Shown: positions 23,111 through 31,547 of the stretch, piece by piece
Layout: each line of letters begins with the position of its first letter
Numbering within the stretch: position 1 is the first letter of the stretch
Origin: an uncultured Bacteroidales bacterium
GTDB lineage: Bacteria; Bacteroidota; Bacteroidia; Bacteroidales; Paludibacteraceae
NCBI GenBank assembly: GCA_934667275.1
Contig: CAKULK010000012.1
Coordinates: 6,399 to 70,398 of the forward strand
Direction: 5' to 3'
Length of the DNA stretch: 64,000 nt
Made by a program: the position numbers and the translations under genes
The notes under the pieces: model-generated
Databases searched by the model: none
What the model was told of the DNA's origin: nothing
Seen by the model: the letters and a program-made list of their open reading frames with translations, nothing else

Positions 23111-25066
23111 ATGAAGAAAATTTTACCCCTGTTAGTAGTGCTTTTTTCGTTGCCGATGGTTGCTGATGTTGCGGCATCTCAGCATGAGTCTGTCGTGCCA
23201 ACCGACACCGTTGTGTATGATTTTCCCGAAGCGGAGTTGAATGTAGGAAAAATCTCTTTCCAGATACACACAGAGGACAAGCCGGAAGTGTATTTCAACA
23301 CGATTGTGTACTACGAATCCACCATCGAGGGTACTTACACGGAAGATGATATTGCTCCTTATGGCGCATGTATTCGTGTTGGTGACAAGTGGGTGGATGC
23401 TGTTCGCTATTGTTTGCAGGTCACGCAGCAGGACTATATATATCACGCGCGCGTAGAGATGTTGGGCAACGATGATGTCTTCTATCTCGTTACGCTTACT
23501 TCGCACTCTTTGCAGCCCAAACGCACCGTGGATATCGCCATCAACAATATGACCATCGAGAATCTCACGGTCACGCAGGGTGTTTATTATTTGGACGGAT
23601 TCAACGACCAATATGCTGTTTCTGTGCAAGTTACTTCCGATAGTATTGCCGATGGCACTTTCCATTCCGGCGTGAATACCACTATCACTTCTGCATCTGG
23701 TAGCAATGTCACGGGGCTCATCACCACCCTCACGCTGACCACTACAGCCTCGGGGCGCAATGCGCAAATGGACATTTTGGGCAAGGACACCGTGCGCTAT
23801 CGCATCAACATGGGCTACATCATCCCCGCCACCAAGGACACCGTGGAGATTCATTTTGCCCGTTCTGCGGAACTGACACACGCAAAGGCGGCAGGTAATT
23901 ATCAGTTCTATAATCATGATAATCAATATATTGCCGCTATTGATATCCATACCGATACGCTCGGCGGTACTTTCCGTGGCGATGATATCGACAAGTACTA
24001 TTCTTTCCTGGGGGTCATCCGTACCTCCGACACTTTGGCTGTGCGTGTGATGGACGCATCGGTCACGCTTTCGCAGCGGGCGGACACCATGCTGATGAAG
24101 GCGGACGTGGTTGGCGATAATGCGGTACTCTACAAATTGTCAATGTTTTATGTTCGGCCGGAGGCGAAAGACACGGTGGTACTGACGATTTCGAATGCGC
24201 AATACAACGACCTCCTTTCGCAGGGGGCGTACCAAGTGCATGGCTATACGCCTGACTCGTCCTACTATCTCAGTATCACACCGTTTGCCACGCAAGTGGA
24301 AGGCACTTTCGAGCCGTCTGACATGTATCAGAAGTATTCTTATATCGCCCGGTTCACGGCTAAGGACACCTACACTCGCATCAATTTCTACGATGGCGAG
24401 GTCGTATCTACCGTGCATGGACGCTACCTCAATGTGCAAGGGGGTATTTTGGGCAAAGACACCGTCTTCTACTGGGTTAATATGTCTGCTCCCATGCCGT
24501 TGCAGTACGATTCTGTGTCAGGGCAGGTGGATTTCACCTACACCACGCAAGATGAGGTCACCATCAACACAGCGTATCTCGCAGACAGCAGTATGATTCT
24601 CTTTGATGCTGTGGCGTATGGGGTTATTAATAATACGTTCATTCGTTTCAATACGAACACCATGGACCCCGTAACTGTTATACCTACAGGCGTTTATCCT
24701 ATCAACTACTCGCGCGGTTTGGGCACGGTATTGGCTGGTGGGTTAGACACCGACGAGCAGGGCAACCAAGTGCTGGCACCCTCTTTCTTTGCCCGCACTT
24801 GGATGGACGGGCGTGTGGTGCCGCCGCTTTATTTTATGGTTGATGGCATCGTGTCGGTGGAGAACCGTGATGGCTATTTGTATGTGGAGGTGAATGCGCG
24901 CAACTCCTATGGACGTTCTGTTCACATTATCTATAACAGCAATCCGACTCCGGTTTCGAATGTGGCAACGGAACCTTCTCGTGCGAACAAGGTGATTGAG
25001 AATGGGCAGGTGATTATCCGTCGGGGTGACGAAAAGTTCAACATACTCGGCACCAGAATCCGATAG
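23111..25066 (+). CDS. Secreted protein of four ~100-aa tandem repeats with sorting tail
   Basis: The 651-residue product from ATG 23111 has a signal peptide (MKKILPLLVVLFSLPMVADV). At least four diverged repeats of about 100 residues follow (roughly residues 45-150, 150-252, 252-360, 360-467). Each runs TV-I-I-N then GxYxxxG, a long beta segment, GTF..DD/SD.Y..Y, a loop, then LGKDTVxYxxNM or GDNAVLYKLSM. A fifth partial module (FTYTTQDEVTINTAYL) precedes the tail. The end (KVIENGQVIIRRGDEKFNIL then GTRIR) is the short sorting-type terminus common in Bacteroidales. No enzyme motif is visible; it is probably a surface or adhesin-type protein. It is divergent from the TPR regulator. Confidence 0.78.
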   Translation: MKKILPLLVVLFSLPMVADVAASQHESVVPTDTVVYDFPEAELNVGKISFQIHTEDKPEVYFNTIVYYESTIEGTYTEDDIAPYGACIRVGDKWVDAVRYCLQVTQQDYIYHARVEMLGNDDVFYLVTLTSHSLQPKRTVDIAINNMTIENLTVTQGVYYLDGFNDQYAVSVQVTSDSIADGTFHSGVNTTITSASGSNVTGLITTLTLTTTASGRNAQMDILGKDTVRYRINMGYIIPATKDTVEIHFARSAELTHAKAAGNYQFYNHDNQYIAAIDIHTDTLGGTFRGDDIDKYYSFLGVIRTSDTLAVRVMDASVTLSQRADTMLMKADVVGDNAVLYKLSMFYVRPEAKDTVVLTISNAQYNDLLSQGAYQVHGYTPDSSYYLSITPFATQVEGTFEPSDMYQKYSYIARFTAKDTYTRINFYDGEVVSTVHGRYLNVQGGILGKDTVFYWVNMSAPMPLQYDSVSGQVDFTYTTQDEVTINTAYLADSSMILFDAVAYGVINNTFIRFNTNTMDPVTVIPTGVYPINYSRGLGTVLAGGLDTDEQGNQVLAPSFFARTWMDGRVVPPLYFMVDGIVSVENRDGYLYVEVNARNSYGRSVHIIYNSNPTPVSNVATEPSRANKVIENGQVIIRRGDEKFNILGTRIR

Positions 25067-25084
25067 TGTCTTTGTCGTGTTAAG

Positions 25085-25140
25085 AGTAGGTGATTAGTAG
25101 GTGATTGATAGGTGATTGATAGGTGATTCCTTATAGGATA
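25085..25140. repeat. 11-bp phased repeats (AGTAGGTGATT type)
   Basis: Four units: AGTAGGTGATT twice, GATAGGTGATT twice (25085-25128). A TTATAGGATA core of the other repeat type follows at 25131-25140. Confidence 0.85.
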
Positions 25141-25225
25141 CTGTAGGGTTGCTGACAGAATCGACACTCAATATGCAGTTTTATTTCAAATGATATGATG
25201 TTTAATTTCTAATTTTATTGTGGTT

Positions 25226-27118
25226 ATGAAAAAATTATTCCTCTTTATTGTGGCACTCTTCACGCTCAGTAGCGTGCATGCCGACCTCATCCTCCACGAG
25301 TCTTTTGATCGCGCTGTGGGAGACTTGAACAAAGGTGCAAATACAGATATGGGTTCTAATACAGCAGATTGGTGGACTTTCAGCGGTACTTCCAAATTCA
25401 TTCAAGTAGCAGAAGGGTCTTTATCTTACCAGGGGTATGTGGACGAAGGAAAAGGTAATAAGGTTGCATTCAATGGCTCTGGAGCAGACGATTTTCGTCA
25501 ATTTCAACAGATTACATCAGGTAAAGTATATGTGGCAGCCATTATTAATGTGGATAGTCTCAAACAGAGCGGGACTCAAGACCATTTCCTGTCAATAGGC
25601 GATGCTTCTATGTCTAATATGTATGCGCGTTTGTATTCAAGCAGTGTAAAGCCCGATGACAAATTCACAGGATTCAAATTAGGTATTGCAAAAAACAACG
25701 AGAATAGTGTTAACCGTGGTTGGTCGGATGAGGTATATACTCCGAAAACAAACTATTTGGTAGTACTTGAATATGAATTTGTAGATGGAGAAAAAAATGA
25801 TACGGTTCGTCTGTATGTTAATCCTACTAAAACCAACAAGGTACCGGTGGCTCAATGCAACCAAGAGGGTACACAAACTGGTAAGGGCGCAAATGGACAA
25901 GCAGATGCAGCATTTCTTTCTACTGTGAATTTACGTCAAGGTGCAGGAACTCCTCAAGTGGTTTTCATCGACGAAATCAAAGTCGCAACTTCTTGGGATG
26001 AACTTTTTGGCGAAGGCGGTGACACTCCCGTTGAAAATCCTGTGGAACTCACGGCGGCTCCGAAGAGTATGTTGTTCGGAGAATATGGCTCTGTCTATGT
26101 TGGTGAGACCTATACCAAGACTTTCACCGTTACTGCAAAGAACCTCAAGGGCGACATCGCTTTGGCAACCAATGACGCACAACTCACGTTGGATAAAACC
26201 ACTATTGCGAAAGCGGATGCGGAAAGCGAAAAGGGCGTAGAGGTTACCGCGACTTTGGTCCCGACTGCATTGGATTATCCTGCAAACAAAGTTGTGATTT
26301 CGCTTACCACAGAAGGTGCGACTGCATCTGTTTCCGCTTCGTGGTGGGCATCGCAAGTCACAACATGTGCTACTATTGCGGAACTCAAAAAAGAGGCTGC
26401 CAAAGGGGAAGGCGAAACACTTACATTGAAGTTCACCGGCGAAGCCGTTGTCACTTATGTTACTCGTCTTGCTTCCGGCACAACCATTTATTTGCAAGAC
26501 GCTACGGCTGCTGTCAGCATCAGCGACAATTATTGGCCTACAACCATCCAAATGGGTGACAAACTCACCAACTTCACGGTGCAAGAGGGCTATCCTGCAT
26601 TTGGCGTACAACCGCTTGTTCCTGTCAATCCGTCTGTCACTGTGGTTAGCAGTGGCAATGAGGTCGCTCCCCAAGTGGTTACGTTGGCAGAACTCAAGGC
26701 AAACGCTGCAGACTACTTGCTTGAGTTGGTGAAAGTGGAGAACGTCACGCTCGACCAAAATAGTGCAAAGTTCGGGCAAAGAAATGACGATAACACGCCT
26801 ATTGCAGACATCTTTACGCAAGATGGTATTACTGCTACTATCAACTTGGTAGAGGGCAACGACCTTATTGGTACTACCAAGCCCAAGAAAGCAGATGTTA
26901 TCGGTATCTCCAGCAATGCGGCAGGTAGCGTGATTCGTGTGCGTGGCGTATCTGACATTATTTCAAAGGATAATCCGATGGCAGTTGATAATATCGCAAT
27001 CGATTGGCAGGCAGGTGACTATGAGATTTACACCATCTCCGGTCAGCGTGTGAACGAACTCCAATCGGGTGTCAATATCATTCGTCAGGGCAACAACACC
27101 TATAAGGTTGTTCGCTAA
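25226..27118 (+). CDS. Secreted multidomain protein with LamG-like N-terminus and T9SS tail
   Basis: The 630-residue product from ATG 25226 has a signal peptide (MKKLFLFIVALFTLSSVHA). Residues ~20-260 form a jelly-roll-like domain starting LILHESFDRAVGDLN and ending VVFIDEIKVATSWDELF, as in concanavalin/LamG-like secreted proteins. An Ig-like domain (~275-370) and an OB-like segment (LKFTGEAVVTYVTRLASGTT ... IYLQDATAAVSISDNYW, resembling DUF5689/YhcR-type modules) follow. The C-terminus (GDYEIYTISGQRVNELQSGV then NTYKVVR) is a type A sorting domain. A role in binding or hydrolysing extracellular polymers is plausible but unproven. Confidence 0.8.
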   Translation: MKKLFLFIVALFTLSSVHADLILHESFDRAVGDLNKGANTDMGSNTADWWTFSGTSKFIQVAEGSLSYQGYVDEGKGNKVAFNGSGADDFRQFQQITSGKVYVAAIINVDSLKQSGTQDHFLSIGDASMSNMYARLYSSSVKPDDKFTGFKLGIAKNNENSVNRGWSDEVYTPKTNYLVVLEYEFVDGEKNDTVRLYVNPTKTNKVPVAQCNQEGTQTGKGANGQADAAFLSTVNLRQGAGTPQVVFIDEIKVATSWDELFGEGGDTPVENPVELTAAPKSMLFGEYGSVYVGETYTKTFTVTAKNLKGDIALATNDAQLTLDKTTIAKADAESEKGVEVTATLVPTALDYPANKVVISLTTEGATASVSASWWASQVTTCATIAELKKEAAKGEGETLTLKFTGEAVVTYVTRLASGTTIYLQDATAAVSISDNYWPTTIQMGDKLTNFTVQEGYPAFGVQPLVPVNPSVTVVSSGNEVAPQVVTLAELKANAADYLLELVKVENVTLDQNSAKFGQRNDDNTPIADIFTQDGITATINLVEGNDLIGTTKPKKADVIGISSNAAGSVIRVRGVSDIISKDNPMAVDNIAIDWQAGDYEIYTISGQRVNELQSGVNIIRQGNNTYKVVR

Positions 27119-27130
27119 TTTCCTCACATA

Positions 27131-27158
27131 CCCCGATAGTGTACCCGCACTATCGGGG
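27131..27158 (+). terminator. Hairpin after the LamG-like gene
   Basis: CCCCGATAGTG pairs with CACTATCGGGG (with a short interior loop). The T-tract is weak. TATCTTTG at 27164-27171, directly downstream, could be the -7 box for the next gene, though no good -33 box precedes it. Confidence 0.6.
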
Positions 27159-27197
27159 TATGTTATCTTTGTTTTGCAATAAAATACGATTAGTTGT

Positions 27198-29369
27198 ATG
27201 AAGAAAATACTATCTGTAATTCTCTGTTGCGGACTGTTGTTTGCACCCGCAACGGCGGCGGACAACCTGCTCAGCAATGGTGATTTTGAAACGGCACAGT
27301 CTAATTTCCTTTTTGGTGCTGATTTCGAAGATTGGACTTTCGGTAGTGAAGTCGCTATTGAAACTACCGATGTCTATCATGGTGAGAAGGCGTTTCGCAC
27401 CGTGAATGTCACCCAAGAGCGTTCCCTTCAGCAGACGGTGGAGATGCAGACTGAAGTCACAGGGCAGGAGTTTGAAATGACCATCCACTACAAAGTTGTT
27501 TCTGCTGTTGCTGGTGACCTTTTCTTGAATAGTGAGTGGAATTTCCGATACCCGCAAGAAGGTACACCGCACGACAGCCTCATTCTTAACCAACCTCTCG
27601 CTATTGGAGAGGGATGGCAGACGCTTACCGTCAAAACAACCAAGCCCGCCGATGCCACTTCTTTCCTGTTTAGTGTGGGAGTGAAAAAGGGTGTGAAAGT
27701 GATATTTGACGATTTCCGTCTTTCTCGTACCGAGAACAAACAACCATGGTACACCGTAATGCCTGAGAAGATTGCCCCTGCGCGTTGCAATATCGGCGAT
27801 GAGGTACTGATGACCACACTCACTATCCGTCAAGGGAATATCACTACACCTGTCCAACTCTACATTTCAGGTGCAAATCGTGATATGTTTCGTCTTGAAA
27901 AGACTGAGGTGACGCAATCCGAAGAGACTGTCAAACTATGGTATGCGCCTACCGTTGCTGGTAACCACAAAGCGATGCTCTTTACCGATTGTTCGCAGGC
28001 TCTGAGCGACAACAAAACCTTTTCTCTCAGCGGTGTAGCCTCAGACTCTACCCTCAAGCCGGAGATACATATCAATCCCAATACTCTGCCCCAGTTTACT
28101 GCTAAAGCAGGTACACAGGTGCGTGACTCGGTGGTGGTGACAACCCTCAACTGTACGGAGGATATATCTATCTCATGTCTCAACGATGGGGATGCTAATG
28201 CATTTTCTATCAATTCCACACTTATTCCGCGCAATATGGAAGCGAAAACCTATATCACTTTTGCACCACGCAAAGCGGGTACTTATTCCGCCACTATCTA
28301 TTGGGCTTCCAAAGGCGCGCAAAAGCAACAAATACGTGTCACGGGTGTTGCCACTGAAAGCGACCCGACCGTAGCAGATTGGGCTACTTCTTTCACGTGG
28401 GATATGACGCAACCTCTCTCTCTGCTGCGAGAGAGTTTTGATGATGTTGTCAGCAACAATACGCTAAAACTGAATGGTTGGCAGAATGTAGTGCGCCAAG
28501 GCGCACGCCCATGGTGGGGCTACATAGATAAATCCGACAATGAACATTGTGCCAAAGTCACGGCATACATAGGGGGTGAGAAAGACTCTGCCATGACTGA
28601 GATGTGGCTTGTCACACCTGCATTGGACTATAAGAATGCCCAAAACCAAGTGTTTACCTTCCGTGTGCGTGGCGATTATCTGTATGAGGGACAGTCTGCA
28701 TCACTCAAATTGTTTTTTATCGATGCCTCTGTTGCAGATGATATCTTCTTTCAGGATATGGAGATTGCAATGCCTTCCACATCCGACCAAGCGGGTGACT
28801 GGCTTGATTTCCAAGTGAATCTGACAGGACAGGAGTTGATTCCGAATACTTTCTTTATGGCATTCCGGTTCACAGGATATAGTGGCAGCAATGGTGCCGC
28901 AACCTACCTTATTGATGATGTATCGTGGGGACGTGATGATTTGCCGCTTATCTCTGCGGATTCCGTGCAGATAACGGCAGTTGCCGCACCTAATGAACAA
29001 ATGGTATTCCCCGTAATGGTGACGGGTAAGAATCTTACGGAAGACATTCGTATTTCCGTGGCGGGTAGCAACAGCAGCAAGTTCCAAGCGGCTCCTTCTA
29101 CCTTGCCCAAAGAAGGCGGTGCCGTAGCAGTCGGTTTCAAATCGGAGTTGGAAGGAGTACACGAGGCTTATCTGCGTATCCGTTCACGTGGTGCGGTGGA
29201 TGTATATGTGCCTATGGCTGTGTTGGTTAAGGCACGTACAGCCGTGGAAGATACATGTATAGAACCTGCTGCGAAGCCGCGTCTTGTCCTCTTGCAAGGA
29301 AATCTGTACATCATCAATGCAGATGGTATGCGTTATAGCCTCACAGGGCAACGTCTTTCTGAAGAATAA
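27198..29369 (+). CDS. Large secreted protein with choice-of-anchor-type domains
   Basis: The 723-residue product has a signal peptide (MKKILSVILCCGLLFAPATA). A carbohydrate-binding-like jelly roll follows (NLLSNGDFETAQSNFLFGAD ... VKVIFDDFRLSR, ~22-180), then two Ig-like segments (~185-395). A choice-of-anchor/cleaved-adhesin-type domain comes next (LLRESFDDVVSNNTLKLNGW ... ATYLIDDVSWGRDD, ~410-570), and another Ig-like domain. It ends LVLLQGNLYIINADGMRYSL then TGQRLSEE, a short sorting-type terminus. It probably sits on the cell surface or is released; the target is unknown. It is the third secreted protein in a row on this strand. Confidence 0.8.
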   Translation: MKKILSVILCCGLLFAPATAADNLLSNGDFETAQSNFLFGADFEDWTFGSEVAIETTDVYHGEKAFRTVNVTQERSLQQTVEMQTEVTGQEFEMTIHYKVVSAVAGDLFLNSEWNFRYPQEGTPHDSLILNQPLAIGEGWQTLTVKTTKPADATSFLFSVGVKKGVKVIFDDFRLSRTENKQPWYTVMPEKIAPARCNIGDEVLMTTLTIRQGNITTPVQLYISGANRDMFRLEKTEVTQSEETVKLWYAPTVAGNHKAMLFTDCSQALSDNKTFSLSGVASDSTLKPEIHINPNTLPQFTAKAGTQVRDSVVVTTLNCTEDISISCLNDGDANAFSINSTLIPRNMEAKTYITFAPRKAGTYSATIYWASKGAQKQQIRVTGVATESDPTVADWATSFTWDMTQPLSLLRESFDDVVSNNTLKLNGWQNVVRQGARPWWGYIDKSDNEHCAKVTAYIGGEKDSAMTEMWLVTPALDYKNAQNQVFTFRVRGDYLYEGQSASLKLFFIDASVADDIFFQDMEIAMPSTSDQAGDWLDFQVNLTGQELIPNTFFMAFRFTGYSGSNGAATYLIDDVSWGRDDLPLISADSVQITAVAAPNEQMVFPVMVTGKNLTEDIRISVAGSNSSKFQAAPSTLPKEGGAVAVGFKSELEGVHEAYLRIRSRGAVDVYVPMAVLVKARTAVEDTCIEPAAKPRLVLLQGNLYIINADGMRYSLTGQRLSEE

Positions 29370-29450
29370 TTTCCCGCCTTTTAGGTAGTCTGTATGGTTC
29401 TTATTGGCATAGTTATTGTGCATATGAACGGTGGTATATCCGAATAGAAT

Positions 29451-31544
29451 ATGAATCTGCAGAAATGGATTAAGAGTATTGCGTTTTCACTGATGGGTAC
29501 TATTTTGGTAGTACTCATCAGTGCTACGTTTATGGAGAAACTATACGGTACGGAGGTGGCAGTGCGCTATTTCTATACCGCTCCATGGACCATCGCCTTG
29601 TGGGCATTGGCGGTGTTGTTTGGCGGCTGGTACGTAGTCAGTGCTTTTCGGCGAGGTACAATGCGCTGGTCGGTTTTCGGTATTCACCTTGCCTTTGTGG
29701 TGATACTGCTTGGCGCCATGCTTACGCATACGTTGGGCATGGAGGGGGCAATATCTCTCCGTATTGGTGAAAGTACCAATACTTATCTGACCCGTGAAGG
29801 AACAGAGGCTTCACTGCCTTTTGTGGTTACGTTAGACGATTTTCAAGTGGAGTACTATGCAGGCACTGCCACTCCTGAAGACTATTTGAGCCGAATCTCT
29901 ATTGGTTCCTCTGATAATTGTGTCACGGCGGCATTGTCAATGAATCATATCTTTCGCTATCGCGGTTGGCGGTTCTACCAGTCGTCTTATGATGAGGATG
30001 CCGGCGGTTGCACATTGCTGCTTACGCATGATACTGCCGGTATCGCGGTGACATACACGGGATATGTCTTGCTGCTTCTCAGTATGTTGGCATATCTGTT
30101 TATTCCTAAAAGTATACTTGGGAAACGTAATGGCTTTAGAGGCTCCAAAGTCAAGGCGGCTGTTTTGCTTCTGGTCCTACCTTTGTCGCTGTCGGCGGCT
30201 CCAAAGACGCTGCAACGTCCTGTGGCAGAGACGTTTGGCGACCTGTATGTGGAATACAACGGGCGTATTTGTCCGATGTCGGTGTTGGCAAATGATGTCT
30301 GCACCAAACTATACGGGCGCAATTATTACCGTGCAGACGACGGCACCCGTTATTCGGCAAATCAGGTGCTGACGGGTATCTTGTTCTATTACGACGATTG
30401 GGCACAAGTGCCGCTAAAGCACTCGCGCAAACCAATACAGAATCGTGAACGTGAAATGGTGTTCCGCATGGTGTCCGGTGGTTCTTTGCTCAAGATATGG
30501 CCTTCGGAACATGGTTGGTGCGACATCAATTCGGCAGGCGAAACGGACAGCCTGTCGCACGATGAGTGGAATTTTCGTATGTATGCCATGCAGTATGTGG
30601 CATACGATTTGATGCAGGGGCGGAACATTGAGGCAAATGAAACGCTGAAGAAGATACGTCTCTACCAACAGAAATATGTAGGTATAGAGAACCTGCCGTC
30701 AGAGACTCACTTTCGTGCTGAAAAACTATGGGCTGCGTTTCCTTATACGAAGCCGTTGGCGATGCTGACGATTACATTGGGCTTGTTGTTCTTTTTGGTA
30801 TATTGTCTCATACAGGGGCGCGGACATGCCTTGCCGCATTGGTGGCAGATGCTGAATACTATATGTTTGGCAGCGATATGGCTGTTTCTGACTGCGATGC
30901 TGGTATGGCGTTGGTATATCAGTGGGCATATACCTCTTGCCAATGGTCACGAGACGATGCAGGCATTGGCATGGTTTATTATGCTGATAGGACTGTTATC
31001 TGCTGTCTATTCCAGACATTCCGGTTCTTTCAACTTTCAATCGTCCACTCTGTTGCTATCGGGAATGCCCTTGATGGTGAGTATGATGTCAGCCTCTAAT
31101 CCTCAGATTACTCACTTGACACCTGTTCTCCAGTCGCCGCTTTTGAGCCTGCACGTCAGTATCATTATGCTTAGTTACGCCCTGTTGGCATTTGTAATGC
31201 TCAATAGCGTGGTGGCGTTGTTTTCAAAATCCGACCAACAACTACGCCTTATGCACTTTTCGCGCACTCTTTTGCGCCCTGCGGTGTGCTGTTTGGCGAT
31301 AGGTATCTTCCTTGGCGCGGTATGGGCAAATGTGTCGTGGGGACGTTACTGGGGGTGGGACCCCAAAGAGGTTTGGGCACTCATTACCCTGTTGGTTTAT
31401 GCCGCTCCGTTGCATGCGCAGTCGTTGGCATTCTTCCGTCGCCCGCGTGTGTTCCATATCTATTGTTTGCTGGCATTCCTTTCAGTCCTTTTCACCTATT
31501 TCGGTGTGAATTTCCTTCTCGGCGGGTTGCACGCTTATGCTTAG
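29451..31544 (+). CDS. ccsBA: CcsBA-type cytochrome c biogenesis protein (ResB-ResC fusion)
   Basis: The 697-residue product is a system II cytochrome c synthase. The N-terminal ResB/CcsB part has membrane helices at ~8-30, 45-63 and 70-95 (SVFGIHLAFVVILLGAMLTH) and a large periplasmic loop. The C-terminal CcsA/ResC part has the WWD haem-handling motif WGRYWGWDPKEVWALI (~residue 630) and several helices. It exports haem and attaches it to CxxCH of apocytochromes, for example nitrite reductase NrfA. No cytochrome gene lies in the window. The pif1-like gene starts a few bases after the stop. Confidence 0.93.
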   Translation: MNLQKWIKSIAFSLMGTILVVLISATFMEKLYGTEVAVRYFYTAPWTIALWALAVLFGGWYVVSAFRRGTMRWSVFGIHLAFVVILLGAMLTHTLGMEGAISLRIGESTNTYLTREGTEASLPFVVTLDDFQVEYYAGTATPEDYLSRISIGSSDNCVTAALSMNHIFRYRGWRFYQSSYDEDAGGCTLLLTHDTAGIAVTYTGYVLLLLSMLAYLFIPKSILGKRNGFRGSKVKAAVLLLVLPLSLSAAPKTLQRPVAETFGDLYVEYNGRICPMSVLANDVCTKLYGRNYYRADDGTRYSANQVLTGILFYYDDWAQVPLKHSRKPIQNREREMVFRMVSGGSLLKIWPSEHGWCDINSAGETDSLSHDEWNFRMYAMQYVAYDLMQGRNIEANETLKKIRLYQQKYVGIENLPSETHFRAEKLWAAFPYTKPLAMLTITLGLLFFLVYCLIQGRGHALPHWWQMLNTICLAAIWLFLTAMLVWRWYISGHIPLANGHETMQALAWFIMLIGLLSAVYSRHSGSFNFQSSTLLLSGMPLMVSMMSASNPQITHLTPVLQSPLLSLHVSIIMLSYALLAFVMLNSVVALFSKSDQQLRLMHFSRTLLRPAVCCLAIGIFLGAVWANVSWGRYWGWDPKEVWALITLLVYAAPLHAQSLAFFRRPRVFHIYCLLAFLSVLFTYFGVNFLLGGLHAYA

Positions 31545-31547
31545 TTG

